64,000 bases of DNA from Physcomitrium patens (GCF_000002425.4 NC_037257.1:14507232-14571231), one strand, 5' to 3'; positions 1-10,636 are shown, counted from the first letter of the stretch. Translations and numbers: made by a program. The notes: generated by a model not told the origin, from the sequence alone.

Positions 1-1351
1 TCCGAATCACTTGAGGAATTGATAGATATATTTTACAGAGCCTTGGATGCTGATAAAACCGGTGAAGAGCTCTGTCTACATCGACATACATTTGCTTGGA
101 TGTCTGTATGTATTCTCCCCTCTCTCTCTCTCTCTCTCTCTCTCTCCTTCTGTTGGGCTCTTTGATTACAGTTCATGAAGTTAGTTCATCACAGTAGTAT
201 TGAAATGGATTACTGTAAGCCAGGCGGTGCCTATCAATGCGAACTTCAGACCCTTCAGAATCAGTCAACTATACCTTGGTTGTTTTTAAGAATAATTCAT
301 GCTCAATTCAGGTCAAGTTACCTAGAAGGTTGGAACCGGATTGCTTTCCGCACTTCCTGAAGGAGATTCAGACCAACAGAACCTATTATACTTCCACTAG
401 CATACTTGGTCAAATATATGATATGGTTGTCAGAAATGTTGACGGCATTGGTTGCAAACCTGAAGGTATGTCTTTTGGCACTCAAAAACTTTATCAAGTT
501 GGCAATGCTAGAAGAGTTAACATGTTCATCTTATACTACAGTACTCTACGGAAGTCGTAAATTAGCCCGTTGATACATGAAGGCATTATCAGCGCAATAT
601 TCTACAGTATTGATTGTTTTTATGGAGAATTAAGCAAGTTTCTCTTTATTTACAAGCTTATTGTGGAATTTCTTCCCTTGTTGCATGTGTAGTCCAAGCA
701 TGTCGCACTTGTCTAACTTTTTGTTTTTTGTATGCTTAACAGAAACTATTGCATATGATCCCAAATTCGAGTATGGGAGGTTTGACAGATACATGGAGAG
801 ATGGCGGGGGCTCCTTCAGCAGTACAACAAAGACATAAAGGCTGCGATCAAGAACCATGAGGAAGATCGAGTTATTGCTTATTATCAAGAGGTTTTTCAT
901 CCGATTAATGCTTCACAGTATTTTTTTGCTTCTTTAGCTACGATTGTTTAAGGGTAGACTAGATCGCTGTGAACTTATATGATAAATGAGAATAGTGAAA
1001 AGGGAATTGAATTTCGGGATGACGCCTTCATTCAGTCGTAATTTGTCAGTTAAGCAACGTTGAAGCACGAAACTTTGAGCTGACTCACTACTGTCTACCG
1101 CGCAGATATTACAAGGAACAAACAAGTCGATTACTCAAATGTGGGAGGAAGCCTCTGCCCTCTATGCTGTGAACCATGAGCATGCAGTAATGACTTTGCG
1201 CAAAGGACACCTGCCTTCACTGCATTGTGCATTGACTGTTGCATTGGAGTATCTGTGTGGCATATATGCAAGCAATGAGGAACGGAAGCCGTATACTTTA
1301 TCAGCTTCTGCCAAGGAGGATATATTTGGTCCCATCAATTTTGAATCATGA
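1..1351 (+). CDS. RNA-dependent RNA polymerase, C-terminal exons (partial)
   Basis: Plant cellular RNA-dependent RNA polymerase, which makes double-stranded RNA for small-RNA silencing. Only the 3' end lies in the window. I join exons 1-105, 312-465, 743-891 and 1106-1351; every junction has GT/AG and the phases agree. The protein reads through 'YRALDADKTGEE', 'VKLPRRLEPDCFPHF', 'STSILGQIYD', 'YMERWRGLLQQYNKDI' and 'MWEEASALYAV', ending with TGA at 1349-1351. These blocks match the region downstream of the catalytic core in plant RDRs, and the 'ERW..LLQQY' block with a short C-terminal helical tail fits the RDR3/4/5 (gamma) group better than RDR1/2/6. The catalytic DLDGD motif would lie upstream of the window. 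Family is fairly sure; clade is inference. The stretches at 175-360 and 237-311 are intronic in this model. Confidence 0.82.
121..146. repeat. (TC)n microsatellite in RDR intron
   Basis: Thirteen perfect TC units lie just inside the first visible RDR intron (106-311). Probably a polymorphic simple repeat with no evident function. Confidence 0.95.
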
Positions 1352-2469
1352 AAATTTTCTTTCCTTCTGTACATAGTTGTATGTAGTTGTACGGTTGTGA
1401 AGTAAAGAGTTGCAGATGGTATTTTTCTCGGACCTTGTTAGTTTCGGGATGAGTTTATTAGAGGGGTTGGTGATTATTTAGTCACTGTAAATTGTTGGAT
1501 TCTGACCCCATGTCATGGTGTCAAATGAAATGCCTGTACTGGAAGAAATGTGTCATTTTTTCAGAAAAAATTGATTTGTCTCATCAGAACTTCCTTAAAA
1601 CTTAATTCTCTCCTTATAAGTTATCATATGTGTGATCAGGTTCAGTAAAATTAAAAAACCCTTGTGTCCATAGCAATGTGAAATGCATGTCTGAATTACT
1701 AGTTTGTCTCAAACAAAATGTTTTAGTTTTGATTTTTTTGGTAATGTTTTTATGTCAAGAAACTGGAAAAAATAAAAATTACAATGGAGTATAATCTATG
1801 AAGAATTTATGATGATTAATTTTAATTATAGATGTTATATATTAAGATATAATTAAACATTTTAAAAAATTATAACTAAAGTATAATTGTATCACTTGTC
1901 AAACTTCTTAATCCCTTTCTTTGATATCATTATTATTTTTTCATCCATAGTTTATAATAATGTATTTATCTCTTCAACTTCATTCAACTCATTATCTAAT
2001 TATTTCTATGCATCTACAAAGATTTAGTTCTATGTACACTCTTATCAATTCTTAGGTTTTTATTTTCTATAAAATAGTCTTAAAATTTTCAATTGGTGGT
2101 ATTCCAACACTAATTAAATAATAAGGTCTTTTTACTTTTTATGTGAAAATTTCTATTATAATAAAATACTATACAAATATAGTATTATTATTAATTAATT
2201 ATTTCTATGAAGATGTTATGTATCATCATCAATATAACTTCTAATATAAAATATAATCCAATTAAGACTTACTACCAATATAATAATAAACTAGTTTAGA
2301 ACAACAAACAAATATACTAATCTATTATACTGGTAAATTCTAAATAAGTTTTAGAATTTTAAAAAATCCAAAATAATATATATAATTAAAAATGATATAA
2401 ATCTAAATTTAGAATACTACAATTAGATAGAATCAAGTAAAATCAAAGATGTAGCTTAATGTTGTTAAT
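1352..2469. other. RDR 3' flank and AT-rich intergenic DNA
   Basis: The first 300 or so bases have mixed composition and probably hold the RDR 3' UTR. Beyond about 1,700 the sequence becomes strongly AT-rich with no reading frame or repeat that I can assign. Confidence 0.6.
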
Positions 2470-3549
2470 AAAGATAGTTTTTAATTATTTTTTCTAACTC
2501 TTATAGTGAAAGTTGTCAAAGATATAAAATTGCCTAATATTAATGGTAGTCAATGATGTAAAGTTGCCTAATTCATTTGGTAATGATGCCAAGCTTGAGC
2601 ATCTACTTGTTTCAACAGTAATCAAAGATGTAAGGTTTCAGAATTCATTTGGCAATGATATCAAGCTTAATCACTTGTTATAAAGGTAGTAAAAAATATG
2701 AGATTTTTTAATTTGTTTCACAATAATATTAAGCTTGAGTATCTTCTTATATTAAAGGTAATTAAAGATGCAAAGTTACTTAATTTATTTAGTAATAATA
2801 TCAAGCTTGAGTATTCCTATAAATTAAGTGTAGTCAAAGATGTGAGGTCTAATTCATTTAGCAATGATGTCAAACTTGAGTACTTACTAATATCAAAGGT
2901 ACTCAAAGATGTGGAAGCATCTAATTTAGTTGGTAATGATGCCAACCTTCAGTAGTTGCTAAAATCCAAGATAGTTAAAGATATGAAGTTGTCTAATTCA
3001 TTTAATAAAGATGTCAAGCTTGAACATCCATCGAAATTAAAAGTAATAAAAGATTTGAGATTGACTAATTTATTTAACAATGATGTTAAGCTTGAATATT
3101 GTCTCATATAAAAAATAACAAAAGATTTAAAATTGTCAAGTTCTTTTGGCAATAATATCAAACTTAAGCATTTTATTAAATAAAATGTAGTCAAAGATGT
3201 GAGGTTGCCCAATTCATTTGGCAATAGTATCAATTTTGAACAATTGCTAAGATCAAAGGTATTAAAAATTGTCAAGTTGTTCAACTTATTTGGCAATGAT
3301 GTCAAGCTTGAACATTAGTTTATATTAAAGGTAGTAAAGATATAAGGTTGTCCAATTCATTTGGAAATAATGCCAAACTTGAGCACTTGCTAATATTAAG
3401 ATTTTTAAAGAAAAGAGACTAATTCTAGATATTGATAATGATTTTAATTTTCTACAATCCTTCAAATTAAATATTTTCAAAGAAGTCATGTACACTATTT
3501 TATTTAGTAGCATGATAAATTTTGAACATCTTTCTAAATTAAATTCCAA
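2470..3549 (-). pseudogene. decayed leucine-rich-repeat gene, 24-residue repeats
   Basis: The minus strand encodes tandem LRRs of the form 'SLPNELGNLTSLTTF...CSSL'. The clearest stretch is 2949-3305 ('LILLPNELGNLTSLTTFYL'), with a further piece at 3325-3549. On the plus strand the anchor 'AAGCTTGAG' recurs at about 2591, 2663, 2731, 2803, 2872, 2944, 3016, 3088, 3160, 3232, 3304 and 3375. Most steps are exactly 72 bp, i.e. 24 codons, the unit length of plant-type LRRs of TIR-NBS-LRR and related proteins. Stops, a few 1-4 bp slips and many G:C-to-A:T changes break the frame, so this is a pseudogene or gene fragment. No NB-ARC, TIR or kinase domain is visible around it. The parent may have been a resistance-type or LRR-only protein. 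Confidence 0.85.
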
Positions 3550-4399
3550 TAATATAGCAATCTTAAAGAATAAACTTGAAAAGTGTTATATAAAAGAACA
3601 ATTTCTTTGTCTACCAATTCTTCTTCTAATGTGGATCTATATGACATATCTAATAGAAAACATTTAATGTTATGAATTTTTTTATAATTATATAAATATG
3701 CTTTTTTTCTTTACAAAAATCTTTGAAGCAAGAATACCAATATTACAACTTAAAAATTGAGTTGATGTAAAGCAAGTACTTTTCATTTCACCAAAAATAT
3801 TGTTATTTAGATTGTTGTAAAATAATTCATGCAACCATAGACCAATACAATCAAATTAAAAAAAAATTAGAATTTCAATATTAGTAGTATATTTTATATA
3901 TGCATAAATTTAATTACTTAATAAAATTATTTTCATTAAATAATAACTTTATATTAATATATATCTAAAAAATATAATAAAATTTAAATAATATAAAAAT
4001 AATTCAAAAATTTAAATATTTTTTTATGTTTTATTCTAATCAATTTTATAAGCATTGTTTAGATAATAGTGAAGTATTTTTTTTTTTTTTTTTTTTTTTT
4101 AATAATCCATGAAATGCATCTAAATTTTAATTTTACATTTGTCTGTATTTATACTCTATGTTAATTTCAACAATATTTCTACTCATATTTTGTAATTTAT
4201 CATGTACTCTTATAAAATTTTCTTTACCTACTTTTATTAAAGATTGATAAATTAATATATCCATTATAAATTCTACAACTTGTTCCTATATGTTTTTTTG
4301 ACCATTGATCCATAATTTCAACGATTTTTCTTTAAATATGTCTTATAGACATATTTTTGAAGACATAAATTATAATAAAATTCTAAAAATAATAATATA
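3550..4399. other. AT-rich DNA with a T24 tract
   Basis: No gene is recognisable. A run of 24 T lies at 4077-4100. The segment may continue the decayed LRR gene upstream on the minus strand, but I cannot align it. Confidence 0.5.
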
Positions 4400-4556
4400 A
4401 TATTATATTATCAAAAGAAAAAAAAAACTAAAAGATAAATATAAAATTAAAACTGAAGTGGCTATTGCTAAATGTAAAATGACTACAAAGACTTGAACTT
4501 AATAAAACATAAGATATGTATTGATAAGAGTAAAGGAGATCTAATTCTTGCTTATG
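4400..4556 (-). mobile_element. chromovirus B LTR fragment split by E1
   Basis: This segment resembles an internal part of the B-family LTR ('TGGCTATTGC', then 'TTGATAAGAG' and 'ATTCTTGCT', as at about 25,505-25,600). The LTR resumes beyond E1 at 10,642-10,673 ('ACTATGTGGTGATG'). E1 therefore inserted into a pre-existing B LTR fragment lying next to copy B1. Confidence 0.65.
4552..4556. repeat. target-site duplication TTATG, left side of E1
   Basis: TTATG directly abuts the LTR terminus TGTGATT of E1 at 4557. The same five bases follow the other terminus at 10,637-10,641. Confidence 0.85.
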
Positions 4557-4609
4557 TGTGATTACTCGTTTTACTTATTCCAAATTAATCTAATGGGAAT
4601 AAACCGTAT
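4557..4609 (-). repeat. 3' LTR of E1, only 53 bp left
   Basis: Matches the last 50 or so bases of the E LTR (compare 17,480-17,532 reversed, and 9894-9945). After about 4609 the sequence changes to AT-rich filler and then RT coding sequence, so a deletion removed the rest of the LTR and the 3' part of pol. Confidence 0.8.
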
Positions 4610-4684
4610 TAAGTTAAAAATATAATTATTTTTTAAGCCATATTAAGTTTCAAGAAATCCTGACAAATTCAAATTTTCCCATTC

Positions 4685-4935
4685 TTTTTCGACACCATCA
4701 CGATTGGAGAAACCCACTCACTATTTGGTACTAGGTAAATAAAACCAACCACAAGAAGCTTGTCCAATTCCTCCTTCACCATGAGGGAATATTTAGGATT
4801 AAGGCGATGTTGCCTCTACCGTACCGATTTAGCGTTCTCCTCTAAAACGATATGATGCTCACAGACTTCAGTGGGAATACCTTTTAAATCATCATAAGTC
4901 CAAGCAAAAGTGGATTTATGATGTAAGAAAAGTTC
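4685..4935 (-). pseudogene. E1 reverse transcriptase, N-terminal fragment
   Basis: Minus-strand translation gives 'STFAWTYDDLKGIPTEVCEH', then 'RQHRLNPKYSLMVKEELDKL' and 'WVSPIVMVSKKNGKI'. This is the conserved start of a Ty3/gypsy RT domain, ahead of the catalytic YxDD. An in-frame TAG replaces the codon before 'RQHRLNP'. The frame stops at the deletion junction near 4680, so palm and thumb are missing. The same block exists in E2 at 20,950-21,338. Confidence 0.85.
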
Positions 4936-5153
4936 AGTCTAGCAGGTCAACTCTTGTTCCCTAATATCTTCGTAGACCTTAATTGTCCGAGGTTCTCCTA
5001 TGGTCGCCAAGTTGATAGTTTGACATAAAGGTGCAATGGCGATATTCTGTTTCAACCCTGTACTGGTTTAAAGTCAGTCGGTAACTTTGACATGTATGAA
5101 GTACTAAATCCTATATTCAGGGCACTAACATGGTGCACATTATACTTGGTCAT

Positions 5154-5720
5154 CTAATCAATATTAACATAATCCGAGTTTTTAGAGTCCGTCGGATATA
5201 TCAAGTACTCTCTTGGACCTCCACATTGGTACACCACTCCAGGATATAGTGCTGCCTCTACGGGCGCCTCCGCAATTGGTGCTATTACATCGTCATCGAA
5301 GCTAAGCTCATTGTCCGACGTTAATTCAAAAGCTGGCAATTGAGATTCCCTGTGATAGTATACTGAGTACATTTGTAACACCATTTTGTCTTCGTCCTTG
5401 CCAATTGTCAAAGTACCCCGACCCCAATCATTCTTGGCCTTTGCTTGATAAAGCCAGGGTCGTCCCAATAAAATTGGATACGATAAAGTCGAACGTTTTA
5501 ACCAAAAGATGATATAGTCAATTTCATATGCAATACCGACAATCATAGTTTGAACACTCCGTAAGATACCCATTGGTTTAACCCGGCTATGATCTGCCAT
5601 CCGTAATACCAATGTCGTGGGTACTAAGTGTTCCAAATCTAAAGCATCCATTGTATCAGCGTTCATTAAATTGACACTGGAGCCACCATCGACTTATATC
5701 CCTAGAATTAAAATGCCATC
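5154..5720 (-). pseudogene. E1 retropepsin-like aspartic protease and linker
   Basis: The frame reads 'VDGGSSVNLMNADTMDAL' near 5640-5695 and 'LSYPILLGRPWLYQAKAKND' near 5440-5500. The first block is the plant gypsy version of the protease active site (D-G-G-S in place of DTG/DSG), and 'ILLGRPWL' is the conserved downstream flap and helix block. A TAA stop lies two codons before the catalytic Asp. The frame then continues about 100 residues as an acidic linker ('SDNELSFDDD') toward RT. E2 lacks the active-site part. Confidence 0.85.
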
Positions 5721-5798
5721 GATTGATACATCGATTGTTGGTACTCCCGGATCTAGATTTAAGCTAACTTCGTGAATTTTTTTAGTGTGGAATCTTCG

Positions 5799-6383
5799 TC
5801 ATATTAGCGCTGAATTCAATGTAGATCGACATTTCGGTGCTACTGCCAAAAGTTGCTTCATTGTAATTGGAGGCTGAATAACATCCAAATCCTTTAGAAT
5901 GTCGTAGGATTCCATATTGAGAGTAATTCTCAATGCTCTTTTACGTTTTATTGGTTTCGATTTTACTCCGTTTGGCAGCAATTCCTTCCTGGCGATTGGG
6001 ATTGCCGCTGGTAACTTTACCAAATTTTTTACTACTAAAGATTCCTTTAATGTGTAAGAACTTTTATTGGGCTGTATAGGTATTGGTAGTTAGTCAGTTG
6101 GGATTGTTCTTGATGGTCCTAATAAATTCGCACGTAGAATCGAATTGGATTCTTCAGTCTGTTGAGGTCTCAATATTGGGATACGTTCCAATATTGATAT
6201 TGGTTCGTTTAGCCCCATGGACGGCGCTACTTGCTCTCCTGCGATTGGTTCATCCAGGTCTTGAATTGGATTCTTGTCTTTTTGTTGGCCTCTGATAAGC
6301 AGTGCGTTCACCACGTCAACACGATGTACTGGTGAGTCTCGTTGAACAAGACCTTTGTCCTCCGTCGGTTGACTTGTTTGCAT
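5799..6383 (-). pseudogene. E1 gag-protease linker region
   Basis: Two minus-strand open segments (5799-6023 and 6090-6383) lie between the zinc knuckles and the protease. They include 'RKRALRITLNMESYDILKDL' and 'ITMKQLLAVAPKCRS', which recur almost unchanged in E2 at 20,160-20,290. The family function of this linker is not known to me; in many plant gypsy elements this interval is a basic, proline-rich spacer. Confidence 0.7.
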
Positions 6384-7237
6384 TTATTGGTCCAGATTAT
6401 TATAATTAAAGGGCGTATTGCACTGCTGATAAGTATGACCAAACTGCTTACAATTTCCACATATTGGAGCATAGTCATCACTGGCCCTTGGATTAGGACA
6501 TTCACTTACATAATGTTCAATTTGTCTACAACGATAGCAATGAAGTGGTCTCCTGCCAACTCCTTTAGGGATATTAGATGTCTCTACTGGTATATAACGG
6601 CTAGGTCTGTTCCATGTCGGATGAGTAAAGGATCCTGATTGACCCATTGTTACTGTAGACTTTGGCATTGGCTTCGTGATGGATAGATATTGATGGTATC
6701 CTGGTTGGTTCATCGCCAATCCGTGAGTATTGGATACACCTTCTTAGTGAAATTCAGAGTTTAAAAAATTGGAATAATTCTTATTTTGTTTATTCACTCG
6801 ATTTCTATTCCAGCCAAACCTATTATTCGTTTGTACTTGATTGACATCCCACGAAGTTGATTGAGTCATTATCTGGTTACTGAGTTGTGTTGCTTCTGTA
6901 AATTCCAACAATTGGTAGTACTATGCTTACCCCCACAAAAGGTACATTGTACAGTCATTTAGGGAGGTGAAGGACACTCTGTTACTAAATGACCTTGCCC
7001 CTTACAATTGCTGCACCAGACATTGGGATGCATATTGGTAGGCTTTTGCCTCTTCTCCTTATCTTTGGCCATATTGATGGCCATTTCTTCCATTTTCTTT
7101 GTCAAATTCAATAACAAGGTTTTATTAGAATCTTTTAGTGCTGGCATTATTGGTATCTCTGCCGTAATTAATGCTTGTTGTTGATACGAAAAATATGGAG
7201 CATACGCTATTGTCATGTTCGGTGGTATAACTTGCAA
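6384..7237 (-). pseudogene. E1 nucleocapsid region with four zinc knuckles
   Basis: On the minus strand, in order: 'CSNCKGQGHLVTEC' (CX2CX4HX4C), 'CTFCGGKHSTTNC' (CX2CX3HX4C), 'CYRCRQIEHYVSEC' and 'CGNCKQFGHTYQQC' (both CX2CX4HX4C). These bind RNA in retroelement nucleocapsids. Retrotransposon gag usually has one or two. The first knuckle is preceded by a lysine-rich coil ('KKMEEMAINMAKDKEKRQKP'). E2 keeps the same set with substitutions. The frame is broken between the second and third knuckles. Confidence 0.85.
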
Positions 7238-7405
7238 TGGCGTGATATTAACTGGCCCCTAAATATTGGTATTAGAATTGGTCCCTATTTCTAACATCTG
7301 TGGATAACTATCCACTGATTCGTTCCAAGTCAGATTTTGATATCTACCTTGAACTGGAATCATCGTGGCTCCCGCAGTTAAAAATTGATTATAATGGCAT
7401 TCCTC

Positions 7406-8396
7406 CTAAACCTTGGCTCTATTAAGGGACGCAGCCACCGTAATGGTTTGAGCTTTTTTTACAAACATTTTTAGCTCTGGTGGGTGTAAACCATTGATTA
7501 ATATGGATAAGATAAATGTCTCTGACATTTGGTGATTTGGCCACTTATTGAGTATATCAGCCACTCGGCCATAGTACGATTCCATTGCCTCCCCTAGGAT
7601 CATTTTGCTATTCATTAACCTCTCTCGAAGGCGATCCTCAAAACCAATCGGCCAAAAATGAGATAAAAATATATTCTTCAATACTTTCCAATTTGAAAAT
7701 TGACCCACTGGTTGGCGGTTGTACCATTCAAATGCCGTATCTTTTAAGGTCGCTGGCAGCGATCGCAACCAAATATCTTCAGTTCTACCATTATTAGCTA
7801 CACATGCTGTAAGAAACTGAGACAAATGTTGATCGGGATCTGCACTCGAAAATCCCCAAAAAGTAGGTAGTAGGGCAATACTAATCGTACAATCGCCTAT
7901 TGTACCCATTTGTACTGCAATCAAAACAGCTGGTCCTCCTGACGCCACTCAATTTCTTGTTCCGCTAAACTCTATTTTAAAATAATCTCTACTTTGTCTT
8001 ATTCTAATTTTTGAGCTCTCAGTGCTCCTCGATTTACTGTTATTTTCCGCAAATAGTTTTATTGGTTGAATTACAAGTAAAAACGTCAGATTTTGAAATA
8101 CAATATAGTTATCTTTATTGGCGACCAATTTGTGCCAATCTGAAGAGCCACTATTGCTCGTTTCAGTGGTACCTCCTATTGGAAAAATACCCAATGGAGT
8201 ACCAAATTCTTCTACGCCTCCTTCTCTTTCAGTTAACGGCCTCAAGATTTCCACTGGAATGTTAACAAAATTTCTCACGAGTGTTCTTGGCAGTTTTTCT
8301 AACGGTACATACGACTGCAGAATTAACAGTCTGTTCGGTTCTTGATATGTTCGGATGCACCGACAAGCTTGCAACCATAGTTTAATTCAATTTTTT
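7406..8396 (-). pseudogene. E1 gag capsid
   Basis: Two in-frame minus-strand segments, about 7949-8396 and 7406-7948, are separated only by a TGA at 7949-7951. The downstream segment holds a retrotransposon gag domain: 'LPATLKDTAFEWYNRQP', 'NWKVLKNIFLSHFWP', 'MESYYGRVADILNKWPNH', 'LINGLHPPELKMFV'. The upstream segment ('EPNRLLILQSYVPLEKLPRT', 'LRPLTEREGGVEEFGTP') is specific to this family. Upstream of 8374 a TGA occupies a place where E2 has TAG, consistent with an ancestral TGG. The gag start codon lies at 9781, cut off by the C1 insertion. Confidence 0.85.
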
Positions 8397-8457
8397 TCGA
8401 TGCTTCCTTTTAAGATTTTGTTCTTGCTCCTCTCTAAGCAAGTTCCTTCCTTGCGCT

Positions 8458-9711
8458 GTCGGGGTAGAGAGGTTTTGCCTCAAGAAAGCGCTGGGCTTCT
8501 GGCTGTCACTAATTGCTCAATCAAGCTTAAAATAAGGAAATCCTAATTTTATATATATAAGTTCTCCTTTTGGAACAATTACACCAAATACTTAAGTCTT
8601 AAATAACCAACAACACCCAAAATATGGTAGAAGTACTCTAAAACCTTGTATATCCTTGTATGGAAATTCTTCCGAACCTCAACATTTCATAACTCTTGAT
8701 CCAACCGTCCAAAACAAGATCGAAATTTACATGAAGTACTGATATTTTGTTATTAATTTTTACAACAAATTTCAAACGCAAATTCATCGCGGATCTTGAG
8801 ATATCTTCAAAATCCTAACAGTCGCTTCAAACCCTAATTTTTATATACCCACGCGCAATTTTCTTCATATCTCACAAACCATAAGTCCAAATGCCACGAA
8901 ACTTATATAGATAGCTTTTTAACACAAATTTTTACATTCTTTCGAAGTTTGAGCCAAAATTTCGTTCGAAAATTCAAGTTATGGCTCCTAACACTACTTT
9001 GAACAAAACCACTCACTTACTGCCTTTGATTTGAATGCATTGTCTTTAACTCCCTATAACTCCTTTACATAAACTCCAAATGCAAAATTTCCTTCGCAAA
9101 AGATGTATGTCTTGAAGTTGCTCTTCCAGCCGCACCTTCTGATCTCCAAAAGCTTCCATAAGACTCCTCTTAAACTCAAAAGAGTAACAGTAGGTCTCAA
9201 ATTGACACCTTAACTTCAAACGGCTATAACTTATTCACCCTAACTCCAAACCCTATAAAATTTGCACAAAAATTGTAGCCAAAACCCTAAAATTTACAAA
9301 ACTTGCCTTCGATTTCCTAATGGCTTCTTTGAAGTCGCCGAAATCCTTATCAAGGTCGCGGGCAGCCTCCTAAAAGCCCATTAGTCATGGATTTCGACCA
9401 ATGGGGATGAAGATCCTTATTTCTACCTTCATCCAACCATGCCTTGGTTTCATCCCTCTCAATTAACCTCCTATTAGTTTAAATCTTCATCTTTAGGCCC
9501 CTATCTCCTCTCAAGGCTTTATACTTAACATTAAGGTTCTTTAACTTTTATATACTATAATCAAACTAAGTAAAGAAAATAAAATAAAGTTTTTTTTTAT
9601 ACCAACTCTTTTTAATTTAATCTATTATCCACTCTAACATACATTTAGATTTATTAACATTTAATGTGTTCTAACTAATTTTTACATACTATAAGCATTT
9701 ATACTATGACA
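8458..9711 (-). mobile_element. C1: solo LTR-like insertion in E1 gag
   Basis: A 1.25-kb block is present in E1 but absent from the matching place in E2 (near 17,715, between 'GCGCAAGG' and 'GGAAGA'). Its ends are TGTC...GAC(A) on the minus strand, as expected of an LTR. The flanks GCGCT (8453-8457) and ACGGT (9712-9716) could be a decayed 5-bp duplication. Related copies lie at 12,598-14,203, 46,459-47,265 and 61,469-62,836. It contains no internal coding sequence, so it looks like a solo LTR. Confidence 0.75.
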
Positions 9712-9872
9712 ACGGTCTTCCATGTCTTTCTCTCAACTCATTTATTTTCTTTGATGCAATGCTCTCGTTCTTATTAACCATAATCTTGCTTCAATACTAT
9801 TGAAATTATCTTCCATTGCCAATTTTCTCACACATTTGATAATTAATTCCTAACACTCAAAGCTATTATCAC
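9712..9872 (-). pseudogene. E1 gag start, cut off by C1
   Basis: ATG at 9781-9779 opens a basic N-terminus ('MVNKNESIASKKINELR') matching E2 at 17,646. About 22 codons later the frame runs into C1. The leader between the primer site and this ATG is about 90 bp. Confidence 0.7.
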
Positions 9873-9890
9873 TCCCCGACAATGACGCCA
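9873..9890 (-). other. E1 primer-binding site, tRNA-Asp-like
   Basis: The minus strand reads TGGCGTCATTGTCGGGGA, three bases inside the 5' LTR end. It differs from the complement of the plant tRNA-Asp 3' end (TGGCGCCGTTGCCGGGGA, recalled) at three places, all transitions of the C-to-T/G-to-A kind. Confidence 0.8.
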
Positions 9891-9893
9891 AAA

Positions 9894-10636
9894 TGTGATT
9901 GCTCATTTTACTTATTCCAAATTAATCTAATGGAAATAAATCCCTATAGGGGGATTTGAATACGGGGAATGATTAGTTGCTTAAGCATTCATGTTAGGGT
10001 CACACAATCAATTACCTCCTAAATGTATCATCTCTATTTCCAATATCTGAACACACAAGGAAACTATAATCTCTTCCTTATAGCAATTCAGTCATACCAA
10101 TAATTGCTATTTCTACCAATATATTCACCGTCATAATCTCCAACTGTAATATTGCACCGTCACAGCTTCCAGCACACAATTACCCTCATTCCAATCACTG
10201 GAACTCTTTACACAGAACTGCCATTCACATTACGGTGTTTCAGACAAACACAGACTCATTCTCTCTACTGAACTACAATTAGATTTCAGCATTCAATCTT
10301 TTTTCTTCTCAAATAATACCAATAACATTTCCATTTCATAATTCACTTCACAATATTCAGAAATTCTCAATCTTCTTATTCAAAGAAAATAACAAACAAA
10401 AGAAAAGAGGTAGCACTAAGCTTACCCTGGCTCACAACTATCACAACGATGGTACCTTAATTCACTTCTACAACTCATATATACTTTCCCATGATATTCC
10501 AGATTCGAACCGTAATTTTATAATTAACCACTTTTAATAACTAAATCACTCATCCGTCGTCATGAATTTCCCATTATATGGACTATTAATATATTTTACC
10601 AATATCTTTCAAAAACAAATTAATATCTATTCTATA
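9894..10636 (-). repeat. 5' LTR of E1
   Basis: 743 bp. Aligns over its length with the reversed E2 LTRs (16,741-17,532 and 21,793-22,584). It ends in TGTGATT at 9894 (element orientation AATCACA) and starts TATAGAAT at 10636, against TGTAGAAT in the E2 3' LTR. Confidence 0.88.

Larger units (their letters stand above)
4557..10636 (-). mobile_element. Ty3/gypsy retrotransposon E1, non-autonomous copy
   Basis: Minus-strand element. Reading from its 5' end: 5' LTR 9894-10636, tRNA-Asp-like primer site 9873-9890, gag start ATG at 9781, solo LTR C1 (8458-9711), gag capsid, zinc knuckles, protease, first part of RT, then a remnant of the 3' LTR (about 4557-4609). A TTATG duplication flanks both ends. 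The rest of pol (most of RT, RNase H, integrase) and most of the 3' LTR are deleted; the junction lies near 4610-4680. It is closely related to E2, with nearly the same gag protein. Stops such as the TAA just before the protease Asp show that it is dead. Confidence 0.9.

Noticed and set aside
1934..4456. AT-rich stretches as possible replication origins or matrix attachment regions
   Set aside because: AT-richness is general across the window, so composition alone gives no support.
8011..8345. Open frames opposite the gag segments (also 17,823-18,157)
   Set aside because: They are the reverse strand of the conserved gag frame in both E copies and show no family of their own.
5154..8374. Family E gag-protease as a functional domesticated gene
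   Set aside because: In-frame stops before the protease Asp, a shared TGA in gag, the C1 insertion near the gag start and flanking LTRs with target duplications show a dead transposon copy.
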